Positions 5,828 to 13,615 of a stretch of DNA of 18,723 bases are shown here, piece after piece. The notes below the pieces were generated by a model. It ran no database searches. It had not been told where the DNA came from and saw only the letters and a program-made list of their open reading frames with translations. The stretch comes from Alphaproteobacteria bacterium CG11_big_fil_rev_8_21_14_0_20_44_7 (GTDB taxonomy: Bacteria; Pseudomonadota; Alphaproteobacteria; Rickettsiales; 21-14-0-20-44-7): contig PCXJ01000019.1 in the NCBI GenBank assembly GCA_002787615.1, positions 14,709-33,431 of the forward strand, in the 5' to 3' direction. Position 1 is the stretch's first letter. Every line of letters starts with the position of its first letter. The translations under genes were made by a program, and so were the position numbers.

Positions 5828-7814
5828 TGCGTACAAGAACCAGAATTGAGTTGAGGATTCGTCTGAATTTCGACCTTTTTACCTCAACTTGGCTGTTACT
5901 GGCAAGCTTTTGGATTAAAATCTCGGCTGTGCATGGCAATTTTGCCTGATAGTCATAATATATGGGATATTTTATCAACGCTGCGGCAACAATCTCATCC
6001 AGCCCTATATCGCCATGCTTTCTCTGCGTGGCTTTCTCCATATCCACTGTCAGCCCCCATCCTGCATAGAATGGCACGCCATATGTCACAACTTTTTTTC
6101 CATGCAGCAGCGCCTCAAAACCCACTGTGGAAGTTATTGTATGCACCTCATCAACTTTCTCCAGCAAGGCGTGAATCGTGATATTTGCTGCCACATAATC
6201 TGCCAGCTTTGTATCGCAACGCCCTTCCCGATTGCCTGCCAGCACATCTGGATGCGGTTTATAAATCACATAAGCTTTCGGATTTTTTGCCCGCACCGCA
6301 TCCAACAAAGCCTGATTTGTATGGATTTTTGGCGAGCCGAAACGGATGCTCGCATCGCCCTCAACCTGCCCAACAACAAGAATCTTAGTTTGATTTTTGG
6401 GTAGTTCTGGCAAATCCCGTGCCGACTCACTATTATATTTCGTAATGGAATTTTCCAAAATTAATTGCCGCAATTTTTGCGCACGAAGAATTTCCACTTT
6501 TGATATATTCCTAGCATTTAATATCTTCTCAATATCACTGCCGAGTTTATAATTAAAATGAATGCCGCTTCTATCCAAAATCAGCGAACCGGGCGGAATT
6601 AAATCCGAGCCAAGCCCGCGTGAACGAATGAATCCATCCTCAAGGCGATACAGCCTTTTTGCCTGCGCCAAATCTTCTTTATATTTATCTTCCTTCGCCG
6701 CCCAAATCACCACCGCCGCGCCATCCGAATTTGCAGCCCGCGCTGCTGATGAAAAATTCCAATGATATTTCAATTTGTTATAAGGAGATTCTAAAAAATC
6801 TTTTAGGAATGCACGCTTCCATATTGAGAAGCCGACAAGATGATAATTTTCCTGATGCGCGGCATAATAATTTTTCAAATCGCAAATAATTTCAACAATC
6901 TCCTCCACTTCACATTTCTGCGCGGAATATGGATTCACATAACGCGCATAGTAGAAATATACCGCTGCCACCAAATCTTCGAGCTTGGCATTTTTGCCGC
7001 GCCGCGCGCATTCCTGCTCATCATTGCTCAACCCCCATCCGGCATAAAACGGCATCCCGAAACAGCGTAAAGCAACTCCCGCCAGCAATGCCTCAAACCC
7101 AAGCAGGCTGGTGACTGTATAAACCTTGCTGACATTCTTGAACAAAATATACGGGTTGATATTTTCGCTCAATATCGTCACATTATCATCTGTATTTTCG
7201 GTAAAATTCAAATAGCCTTTGCGCTTGCCCGCCACCACATCGGGGTGGGTTTTGATGATGATTTGCGCATTAGGGTTTTCCGCCTTTGCCGCCTCCAGCA
7301 TTGCCGAAAAACTCTCCGCATCAGCATTGCCATATTTCACCGAGGCATCGTCATAACATTGGTCAACCACCAGAACGCAATCTCCCGCTGGCGCGCTCCA
7401 ATCCTCGCTATAGCAATTATATTTCGATATCTTCTCTAAATGTAATTTACCCATCAAAGCCCGCGCGCGTTTTGCATCCGCCGCGCTTGCACCCTGCTCT
7501 ATCAGCTTCTCCAAACGTGATTCTTTGCTTGCGTCATAATACACGCCCAAATCATCTGTGATTATGCTCATCGGCGCTGCACCATCCACCCCCAGCCCAA
7601 ATGAGCGAATGAAACCATCTTCCAGCGATATATATGGCAGCCCATTTTCTGCGGCGATTTTTCTGGCTTTTGCGGCAGTTGGCTTGCGCCCCCAACCTGC
7701 AACCGCATTAATTCTGGCAGGGTTCGGGTTTAGGATTATCTGCTCATATTCGGGCAGGAATTGCTCCAGATTCGGGATAGAATGAATGCCACGCGAATAT
7801 ATTCCAAGCTTCAT
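5820..7814 (-). CDS. kpsC: KpsC-type dual-domain capsule Kdo transferase
   Basis: KpsC extends the Kdo linker after KpsS, with its two glycosyltransferase halves adding alternating beta-linkages. The 664 residues (E. coli KpsC is about 675) are a visible internal duplication. LEDGFIRSFGLG (64-75) matches LEDGFIRSRGLG (391-402). THPDV (189-193) matches PHPDV (520-524). TSLLGFEALLAG (235-246) matches TSTVGFEALLHG (561-572). MPFYAGWGL (254-262) matches VPFYAGWGL (580-588). The His-Pro and Glu-Asp-Gly residues are intact in both halves, so both look active. No signal peptide; cytoplasmic, membrane-associated. The start is 21 bases after the kpsD stop and the 3' end overlaps kpsS by 8 bases. Confidence 0.94.
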   Translation of the reverse strand: MKLGIYSRGIHSIPNLEQFLPEYEQIILNPNPARINAVAGWGRKPTAAKARKIAAENGLPYISLEDGFIRSFGLGVDGAAPMSIITDDLGVYYDASKESRLEKLIEQGASAADAKRARALMGKLHLEKISKYNCYSEDWSAPAGDCVLVVDQCYDDASVKYGNADAESFSAMLEAAKAENPNAQIIIKTHPDVVAGKRKGYLNFTENTDDNVTILSENINPYILFKNVSKVYTVTSLLGFEALLAGVALRCFGMPFYAGWGLSNDEQECARRGKNAKLEDLVAAVYFYYARYVNPYSAQKCEVEEIVEIICDLKNYYAAHQENYHLVGFSIWKRAFLKDFLESPYNKLKYHWNFSSAARAANSDGAAVVIWAAKEDKYKEDLAQAKRLYRLEDGFIRSRGLGSDLIPPGSLILDRSGIHFNYKLGSDIEKILNARNISKVEILRAQKLRQLILENSITKYNSESARDLPELPKNQTKILVVGQVEGDASIRFGSPKIHTNQALLDAVRAKNPKAYVIYKPHPDVLAGNREGRCDTKLADYVAANITIHALLEKVDEVHTITSTVGFEALLHGKKVVTYGVPFYAGWGLTVDMEKATQRKHGDIGLDEIVAAALIKYPIYYDYQAKLPCTAEILIQKLASNSQVEVKRSKFRRILNSILVLVRNG

Positions 7815-7835
7815 TTCCGCAACCTATGCAACAAG

Positions 7836-9503
7836 CTAAAGCGCAAACGGGATTGCCGCAGATGTCGCAATTTTGAAGATGATATCAACTATTCGTCCGG
7901 CAAGTTCGAGGCTGTTAATTTTCACTTCCGGTAATACGATAATTTCATCCCCGGGATGAATTTCCGTGCCGCGACCAATTTCGGTTTCACCGTTCAAACG
8001 CACAATAACGATTTGTGATTCATTTGCCTGCTCGGAAAAGCCACCGGATTTCTGGATATAATCCATAACCGATTCGCCTTTTTCCCAAATAATCGCTTTT
8101 GGCATCAGAATCTCACCGTTCACCATCACGACATTGGTGATTTTCGGAACAACAATTTGGTCACCATTTTCCAAAGGCACATCGCCCACACCTTGGCTAC
8201 CGGCAACAACCACCTTGCCTTGCGGGGTGATTTGCTTGGCACGTTTTACGAATTCCTGCAGCAAAGTCACCTCGGCATCGCTGATTGCGGCTTTCTCGGT
8301 TGTGCCGGAAGCGCGTGCGAGAATCAGTGATTCCTGCAAGCGGCGCAAAGATTCCTCAATCGCCTCTTTCTGCTTGAAAGCTACGCTGCGGCGGCGCACG
8401 AAAATTGAGCGCACATCGGAAACCGCCGGGTCAACCTGAATATGGTTTAAAATCTCTTTTAATCCGGCATTTTTTGGCACGACCATAGTCTTATTGCCCT
8501 CATGCTCGCCGACGATAGAAACCTGTATAACATCGCCATGCAAGCCCGCCTGATAAATCACCTTATCCCCATCATGCAAGGCAAAATCACCAAATTCGCT
8601 GGTTTTCATATAGGTTTGATATGGCTTGCCTTCGCGGATTCCCTCCACCACAATATGCGTTGCAGAGGAAGTTGGTGAAGCGAGATTGCTCAGATATGCG
8701 CCATATGTCCAATCAGTATTAAACTCAAATTGGAACTGATTTTTGACATCACCTCCGGCAGCCACGCTGATGCCTTTTTCATGAACAAGAATTGTGTCAC
8801 CATCGCGCAATTGCACTTCGGGGGTTTTACCTTCCAGCAAGAATTCATATAAATCTGCCGTGCCTATTTTTTGGTTATTGCGGATAATATCAATTTTGCG
8901 ATAACTGCCACGGTTTGGCTCAATACCTCCGGCGAGAGCGAGAAAATCAATCACACTATCGGTGGAAATGCCGCTATGTCTGCCGGGATTTGCTACTGCT
9001 CCGGTTACGAAAACCGAAACCGGTAAGCTGGTGCGGAGGTTGGTATATATCTGCACATTATCCTTGAACACACGGTTCACACGGTTTTTCACGACATTAT
9101 TTAAATTCTCCTGCGCGACACCTTTCACCGGAACTGGGCCAACTTCAGGCAAGAATATATTGCCCTGACTATCAACTGTGGTGGTTTGTTCAAAATCTTT
9201 TGCGCCCCAAATTCGGACATCAATTTCATCACCCGGAGCGACACGATAATTCGGGTTCAGCCCGCTTTTGCGTCCTTCTTGCCCGTTTGGGTCACGCGAG
9301 AATAAGCTTGCGCCGAATGGCGGGATATCAGGCTGAACGAAAAATCCATAACCCGGATTAAATTCAGTCGGAATTGCGATTTCCTTTTCTTCCGGCCTGC
9401 CGTCAAACGGGCTTCTTTGCGCCCTGTCATCGGCAGCGCTGGCAGCGAATGAATATACTAACGAAATCAATAATACGAATAGTTTTATATTTAGTTTTTT
9501 CAT
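7836..9503 (-). CDS. kpsD: KpsD-type capsule polysaccharide export outer-membrane/periplasmic protein
   Basis: KpsD carries capsule through the periplasm and outer membrane with KpsE. The 555 residues (E. coli KpsD is 558) begin with a signal peptide: K2-K3, a hydrophobic core at about 7-20, and cleavage after ASA (22-24). There is no lipobox cysteine, so it is KpsD-like and not a Wza/CtrA lipoprotein. A polysaccharide-export domain starts near residue 83 (NYRVAPGDEIDVRIWGAKDF) and includes DSQGNIFLPEVGPV. SLBB-type beta-grasp repeats follow (VFVTGAVANPGRHSG; later VMVNGEILMPKAIIW and LNGETEIGRGTEIHPGDEI). The protein ends in a hydrophobic helix (IVDIIFKIATSAAIPFAL). It overlaps kpsE by ATGA (9500-9503), indicating translational coupling. 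Confidence 0.93.
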   Translation of the reverse strand: MKKLNIKLFVLLISLVYSFAASAADDRAQRSPFDGRPEEKEIAIPTEFNPGYGFFVQPDIPPFGASLFSRDPNGQEGRKSGLNPNYRVAPGDEIDVRIWGAKDFEQTTTVDSQGNIFLPEVGPVPVKGVAQENLNNVVKNRVNRVFKDNVQIYTNLRTSLPVSVFVTGAVANPGRHSGISTDSVIDFLALAGGIEPNRGSYRKIDIIRNNQKIGTADLYEFLLEGKTPEVQLRDGDTILVHEKGISVAAGGDVKNQFQFEFNTDWTYGAYLSNLASPTSSATHIVVEGIREGKPYQTYMKTSEFGDFALHDGDKVIYQAGLHGDVIQVSIVGEHEGNKTMVVPKNAGLKEILNHIQVDPAVSDVRSIFVRRRSVAFKQKEAIEESLRRLQESLILARASGTTEKAAISDAEVTLLQEFVKRAKQITPQGKVVVAGSQGVGDVPLENGDQIVVPKITNVVMVNGEILMPKAIIWEKGESVMDYIQKSGGFSEQANESQIVIVRLNGETEIGRGTEIHPGDEIIVLPEVKINSLELAGRIVDIIFKIATSAAIPFAL

Positions 9504-10642
9504 GGTCTTACGTGATCCTTTATTGCAGCTACAATTAAACCGAAGATTGAATAAGCGATAAGGCAGGTGAAGAAAACAGTCAAGATTTCCTTGAACCGTT
9601 TTGGCTCTTCGGCAGATTCCGGCTTTGTCGGCTCAACGATACGCAGCAGATATTTGCTTTTTTTGCGGGCATCAACCTGTGCGGCTTCGAGCGATGACAA
9701 TGATAATTCATAACGCTTGATGGCAAAATCTTTTTGCGTGGAAAGCGCCTCATATTCCTGCGCGATTTGGGCAAGCGGTGCACCTTCTTCGCTGGCGAGC
9801 CTTCCGGTTTGGCTGCCGATTTGCTGACGCAGTGAGCGTGCTTTTGCCTCAAGCGATAATATTTGCGGGCTACCCGGATGCATATAATTTTTCATTTCAG
9901 CAATTTCTGCCTCGGTTGATGCCAATTCAGATTCTAGCGAGCCGATAATTTTTAGCACACCTTCTGCAGTAAGAGTTGGATCAAAGTTTTTGTTTTTATT
10001 ACGAAATTCCGTGAGCTTGTCATTTGAGGCAATCACCTGTTTCTCGGAATTTTCTAACTCACGATGCGAGAAGGAAATTGCATCTTCCTGCACACGGCGT
10101 GACATTTTGTTGACGAACTCCTCAGCCTGATCAACCATTGAACTTGCCACTAAAAGCGCGTCATCCGGCGCGAATGCCCGCACGCGCAAAGTCGTGATGC
10201 CGGAAACATCATCAAGCTGCACATCCACAATTTCGCGGAAATATTCGAGAAAATCTTCCTTGTCGGCAGAGCGCGAAATTGAAGATAACGGGTCAGCCTT
10301 TTTACTGCTATAAATCGTTTTAAGGTCAATATTCCCTTCCAGCGCATCCAACACCCCGCGTGAGCGCAAAAACTCTTTTACCACCATTGCTTCCTGAATA
10401 TTCAGCGCAGGGCCCATGGTTGGAATCAGGGTTTGCCCGATGCTGGCTTGCGAATTTTGCCCCTCAACATTGACGGAAAATTTAGTTTCGGAGATATAAA
10501 TATCAGAGGCGACGAGCAGATAATAAAAGGCAGCAAGAAAAGTTGGCACAAGAACGAATATGAACAGCCCCATACGGAGATGGGTTTTGCTGAAAAAATC
10601 AACCCCTTTTTCTATTTGCTTTGAAGCTTGCTGCTTGACCAT
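9500..10642 (-). CDS. kpsE: KpsE-type inner-membrane capsule export protein
   Basis: KpsE is the polysaccharide co-polymerase-like periplasmic adaptor that links the KpsMT transporter to KpsD. The 380 residues (E. coli KpsE is about 382) have one N-terminal membrane helix (about 24-45), a periplasmic domain opening with SDIYISETKFSV, a long helical coiled-coil-rich region (about 185-345) and a second membrane helix (about 354-374) with a short cytoplasmic tail. There is no Walker motif or tyrosine cluster, so it is not a Wzc-type kinase. It follows the small envelope protein gene after 52 bases and overlaps kpsD by ATGA. A purine-rich stretch (AAAGAAGAAATAGAAAAAG) precedes the ATG. Confidence 0.92.
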   Translation of the reverse strand: MVKQQASKQIEKGVDFFSKTHLRMGLFIFVLVPTFLAAFYYLLVASDIYISETKFSVNVEGQNSQASIGQTLIPTMGPALNIQEAMVVKEFLRSRGVLDALEGNIDLKTIYSSKKADPLSSISRSADKEDFLEYFREIVDVQLDDVSGITTLRVRAFAPDDALLVASSMVDQAEEFVNKMSRRVQEDAISFSHRELENSEKQVIASNDKLTEFRNKNKNFDPTLTAEGVLKIIGSLESELASTEAEIAEMKNYMHPGSPQILSLEAKARSLRQQIGSQTGRLASEEGAPLAQIAQEYEALSTQKDFAIKRYELSLSSLEAAQVDARKKSKYLLRIVEPTKPESAEEPKRFKEILTVFFTCLIAYSIFGLIVAAIKDHVRP

Positions 10643-10694
10643 CTTTTTCTATTTCTTCTTTAAAATCAGTTATATCTACGCGAGTCCTTATAGC

Positions 10695-11072
10695 TTACTT
10701 GAACAAACGAACCGGAGTCCAATGCGGGTTGAAGCATGCCAAAAACTCTTCTTTATTCACATAATAATTCTTGCAGAATTTTTTACTGGCTGAGCGATAT
10801 TCCATTGCCACCACAAACTCGGCAGGCTCACCTTCATAGCTCAGAGTATTGATAACTTCACCCGGCTTTGCTTCTTCGAGATACAAATCAGCATTTTCCA
10901 ACGGCCATTCAAACTCGCTGGCTTCTTCCACCTTTGGTGGATTTTCACCCGGCTGCACGGTTGGATGGTCGTATGCATAATTGAAACCACCGGTTTGGCT
11001 ACAATTTGTAACGGTGAAGAATAGCGGCAGAAGCAGCAACATCCCCATAATCTCAAATAATTTATCTTTCAT
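10695..11072 (-). CDS. Small predicted envelope (possibly lipo-) protein within the kps operon
   Basis: A 125-residue protein lying between kpsT and kpsE. The N-terminus is a secretion signal with a strong hydrophobic core (MLLLLPLFFTV, 11-21) ending at VTNC24. Cys24 could be lipidated, but N at -1 is unusual for a lipobox, where G, A or S is normal. The mature part is acidic and Pro-rich. It ends in EYRSASKKFCKNYYV, then LACFNPHWTPVR, with two Cys (C100, C113). That ending resembles the Y-R-S-A-S-G-R-x-C-R ... A-C-R ... W pattern of small proteobacterial surface antigens of the rickettsial 17-kDa type; this is my reading, not a proven match. Standard kpsMTEDCS sets lack this gene. The start is supported by CGGAG seven bases upstream. 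It may be an accessory part of the export channel. Confidence 0.72.
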   Translation of the reverse strand: MKDKLFEIMGMLLLLPLFFTVTNCSQTGGFNYAYDHPTVQPGENPPKVEEASEFEWPLENADLYLEEAKPGEVINTLSYEGEPAEFVVAMEYRSASKKFCKNYYVNKEEFLACFNPHWTPVRLFK

Positions 11073-11079
11073 AGCTCAT

Positions 11080-11084
11080 CTCCG
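11080..11084 (-). promoter_or_regulatory. Ribosome-binding site of the small envelope protein gene
   Basis: CGGAG lies seven bases before the ATG at 11072. It fixes that start over the internal ATGs at codons 9 and 11. Confidence 0.6.
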
Positions 11085-11102
11085 TTTTGAATTATGTTTT
11101 GA

Positions 11103-11756
11103 TTACAAATTTTCATATATTTTTATCGCCTCGTCCACATCTTCGTAAAATTTTATGCTGCCTTCATGTAATATTCCAGCAAAGTTACAATATTTGCGTA
11201 TTATTGAAGCATTGTGTGACACAACTATCATATTCGCATTGACGAACTTCTTTTCAAAATACTCCGCCGCCTTGACTTTGAACTTAGAATCACCCGGCGA
11301 GAACCCTTCATCCACCAGATATGTATCAAAATCAATTGCCATGCAAATCCCGAAAGCGAGGCGCGCCTTCATTCCCGATGAATAGCTTTTGACCGGCATA
11401 TGCAGATAATCCCCCAGCTCGGCAAATTCCTCAACAAATGCGGTAGTGTTGACAATAGATTTATCATAAATACGGCAAATAAATTTGATATTCTCTTTTC
11501 CGGTCAGGCTGCCATGCACTCCGGCGGCAGAGCCAAGCGGCCATGATATTCTGGTGTTGTTGAAAATAATCTCACCCTTATCCGGCGTATCCAAACCGGA
11601 AATAAGCCTGAGTAATGTTGATTTACCCGCCCCGTTGCGACCTAATATACCGAGATTCCTATCTGCCGGAATATCAACGCTAACATCGGACAAAACCTGT
11701 TTCCAGCTTTGGTCTTGCTTCATAAAGCCTTTATAAACATGTTTTAGCTGAATCAT
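11103..11756 (-). CDS. kpsT: KpsT/CtrD-type capsule ABC transporter ATP-binding protein
   Basis: The cytoplasmic ATPase that powers capsule export with KpsM. The 217 residues carry Walker A GRNGAGKST (39-47), the ABC signature YSSGMKARLAFG (125-136), Walker B DTYLVDE (144-150) with E150 as the probable catalytic base, and the switch histidine H181 in VVSHN. The length equals that of KpsT proteins. There is no C-terminal carbohydrate-binding domain of the Wzt type, which points to Kdo-linker capsule export and away from O-antigen export. The start overlaps the kpsM stop by ATGA (11753-11756), so ATPase and permease are translationally coupled. Confidence 0.95.
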   Translation of the reverse strand: MIQLKHVYKGFMKQDQSWKQVLSDVSVDIPADRNLGILGRNGAGKSTLLRLISGLDTPDKGEIIFNNTRISWPLGSAAGVHGSLTGKENIKFICRIYDKSIVNTTAFVEEFAELGDYLHMPVKSYSSGMKARLAFGICMAIDFDTYLVDEGFSPGDSKFKVKAAEYFEKKFVNANMIVVSHNASIIRKYCNFAGILHEGSIKFYEDVDEAIKIYENL

Positions 11757-12532
11757 GATGTGAGAATAAACCTATTAAGCCGTTTTTGCAAAACCAACCC
11801 CGCAAGAAACAAAATCCCTGTAACTCCAAGTACATATGGCAGGTTAGAGAATTCATCCTTAGCATTAATCCCTGTCAGCAGCTCCGAGCGGAAAAGCTGG
11901 ATGCAATGCAAAACTGGATTCCATGAAATGTAATCGTAATATTTTGGCGGGATTCTATCAATGGAAAATATCACACCGGAAATCAGATACATCACGCGGA
12001 TAAGGATAGCAACAATCGTATCCACCACGGGGAATAATGCCGCAACAGGCAACAGGAAAAGCCCGATGCCAAACCCCAGTAACCACATCACCAAAAATAT
12101 CTTCATCGCACCTAATATATCATTCAACTCATATTCAATACCGATAAGGCTCGCACCCACCATCATTGCGATAAATATTATCGTATATGTATATAGCTCC
12201 AGCAATGCACGGGCGATGGAGAAATCCAGCATATTGATTTGCGGAAAAACCAGCAGCGCACGATTGCTTTTGATTGAATTCATCACACTGGAAAGCGTAT
12301 TGCGGAACATAAAAAACGGCACAATCCCGCTAATCAGAAACACTTCAGGCGGCATACGGTGCGGGCCGAGCCTGCCAAAGATTTTCCACAATAAAATGAA
12401 GAACATAACATGAATCACCGGCTCAATGAGTGACCAGAGATACCCTAACCGCCTGTTACCGAAACGCGTCTTCATCTCACGAAGAATGAGCGCTCGCACA
12501 ACTTTTCTTTGCTTTTTAATAGCCTCAAGCAT
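11753..12532 (-). CDS. kpsM: KpsM-type capsule ABC transporter permease
   Basis: The inner-membrane permease of the capsule exporter. From the ATG at 12532 it has 259 residues, close to E. coli KpsM (258), and like that protein ends in LTS. ALILREMKTRFGNRRLGYLW near the N-terminus is the conserved ABC-2 amphipathic entry segment. About six hydrophobic segments follow, with WNPVLHCIQLFR before the last one, another family landmark. An in-frame GTG at 12538 would add two residues; neither start has a convincing ribosome-binding site. It is the first gene of the minus-strand operon (kpsM-kpsT-small envelope protein-kpsE-kpsD-kpsC-kpsS) and faces the divergent GT2 gene across about 50 bases. Confidence 0.94.
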   Translation of the reverse strand: MLEAIKKQRKVVRALILREMKTRFGNRRLGYLWSLIEPVIHVMFFILLWKIFGRLGPHRMPPEVFLISGIVPFFMFRNTLSSVMNSIKSNRALLVFPQINMLDFSIARALLELYTYTIIFIAMMVGASLIGIEYELNDILGAMKIFLVMWLLGFGIGLFLLPVAALFPVVDTIVAILIRVMYLISGVIFSIDRIPPKYYDYISWNPVLHCIQLFRSELLTGINAKDEFSNLPYVLGVTGILFLAGLVLQKRLNRFILTS

Positions 12533-12533
12533 A

Positions 12534-12562
12534 TTCACGTATATATCTACTTAGATTATTAA
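12534..12562 (+). promoter_or_regulatory. Candidate promoter for the plus-strand sugar gene run, in a divergent intergenic region
   Basis: TTCACG (12534-12539), 17 bases, then TATTAA (12557-12562); each hexamer matches 4 of 6 consensus bases. A transcript starting near 12569 would have a leader of about 16 bases before the GT2 ATG. The same A+T-rich gap of 52 bases must also serve the kpsM operon unless its promoter lies inside the GT2 gene, so the two are likely regulated together. Inferred from sequence alone. Confidence 0.3.
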
Positions 12563-12584
12563 AAACATTACAGCAATAAAAGCA

Positions 12585-13508
12585 ATGCCCGCCATAAAAA
12601 GAATCAAAAAATTAATATATATCGTCATTTCATATTTCTATTATGGGTTTTTGGGGTTTATCCACCGCAATAAGAAAGTTGCTGTGTTGATTTCATGTTA
12701 TAATTCCGCCCAAACGATTGAAAAAGCGGTTGATTCCATATTATCGCAATCACATAAGAATGTTGAAGTTTTAATTGTTGATGATGCCAGTAGCGATAAC
12801 AGCATCAGAAAATTGCAGGGATTGCAAAGCGAAGATAAGCGCATCCGCATATTCCGCTCAAAGCATAACCATGGCGTGTTCTATAATTTCAACTGGCTGA
12901 TGCAACATACAGATGCAGAAATTATAACTTTTCAGGCTGCCGATGATTTCTCGCACCCATTCCGACTTAGGATTCAACTTGGCGGGTTGATGTCCGGCAA
13001 GGATGTTGTTGCCAGCACCCACCTCTATTGCCGCGTTAACAGAGAAGAACAACCTATTGAGATTAATGGAGAAATCAACAAGCGTGCTTTCGCCCTGATG
13101 ATGTTTAAGAAAACTCCGATACTCAGTAAACTTGGCTATTTCGACACGGTAAGATTTGGTGCTGACACTGAATTTTGGGAAAGGCTCAAGCTGAGCTTCG
13201 CGCCGAATCAAATTATCCGTATGCCGCTAGTGTTATATTATGCCCTGCTCAATACCGCTTCCCTCACCGGAACTGGGCGCGGAGCACATAAATGGGAAAA
13301 AATCGCTAGCAGGAAATATCGTTCGGAAATCAATGGTGTACGCAAAGAATATCACGAAAATTCGCGTGAATGGCATCAGTCACAAATCTCCGGCGGGAAT
13401 AGCTTGAAAATTGATTTCCCACCAGCAGAAAGGCCATTTGAAACTCCGCGCGCCAATAGCGTTACAATTCCGGAGGACGAAGCTTTTATTACAGAAGTTA
13501 CTGGTTAG
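12585..13508 (+). CDS. Family 2 glycosyltransferase, probably capsule assembly
   Basis: A 307-residue GT-A fold enzyme. A hydrophobic segment at about 9-27 with flanking lysines may anchor it to the inner membrane. The GT2 domain starts at VAVLISCYNSAQTIEKAVDS. VLIVDDASSDNS (63 onward) binds the nucleotide, AADD (118-121) holds the DxD-type metal-binding Asp pair, and GADTEFWERL (192-201) fits the acceptor/catalytic-base region. The ~80-residue C-terminal part, rich in charged residues and Pro, matches no domain I know. It would transfer a sugar from a nucleotide donor to the growing capsule chain; donor and linkage cannot be read from sequence. It is the first plus-strand gene of the sugar cluster. 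Confidence 0.85.
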   Translation: MPAIKRIKKLIYIVISYFYYGFLGFIHRNKKVAVLISCYNSAQTIEKAVDSILSQSHKNVEVLIVDDASSDNSIRKLQGLQSEDKRIRIFRSKHNHGVFYNFNWLMQHTDAEIITFQAADDFSHPFRLRIQLGGLMSGKDVVASTHLYCRVNREEQPIEINGEINKRAFALMMFKKTPILSKLGYFDTVRFGADTEFWERLKLSFAPNQIIRMPLVLYYALLNTASLTGTGRGAHKWEKIASRKYRSEINGVRKEYHENSREWHQSQISGGNSLKIDFPPAERPFETPRANSVTIPEDEAFITEVTG

Positions 13509-13605
13509 ATAAAAAACTTACCATATTCACAATTATTCTTAATAAACGCTTGAGATGTAGAACTTTTAGATGTAAACCCCGATTATATAGATTTACAAAG
13601 AGTTT

Positions 13606-13612
13606 AGAGGGA
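13606..13612 (+). promoter_or_regulatory. Ribosome-binding site deciding the wbpA start
   Basis: AGAGGGA, with its GAGG core five bases before the ATG at 13616, is the best Shine-Dalgarno match in the plus-strand run. It favours MSKPTTIK as N-terminus over an in-frame ATG at 13550, whose extra 22 residues (basic and Cys-containing) do not fit the family. The 107-base GT2-wbpA gap is A+T-rich with no clear promoter or terminator. Confidence 0.65.
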
Positions 13613-13615
13613 TTT

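Noticed and set aside
5820..7814. KpsC as an unusual gene fusion
   Set aside because: The two-domain architecture is the normal KpsC form; both halves match the known internal duplication.
11961..12413. 150-codon plus-strand ORF opposite kpsM
   Set aside because: Antisense to a permease with intact ABC-2 features; the Ile/Asn/Ser-rich translation is typical of reversed membrane-protein codons.
11103..12532. O-antigen Wzm/Wzt exporter instead of KpsM/KpsT
   Set aside because: The ATPase lacks the C-terminal carbohydrate-binding domain of Wzt and the operon contains kpsE, kpsD, kpsC and kpsS.
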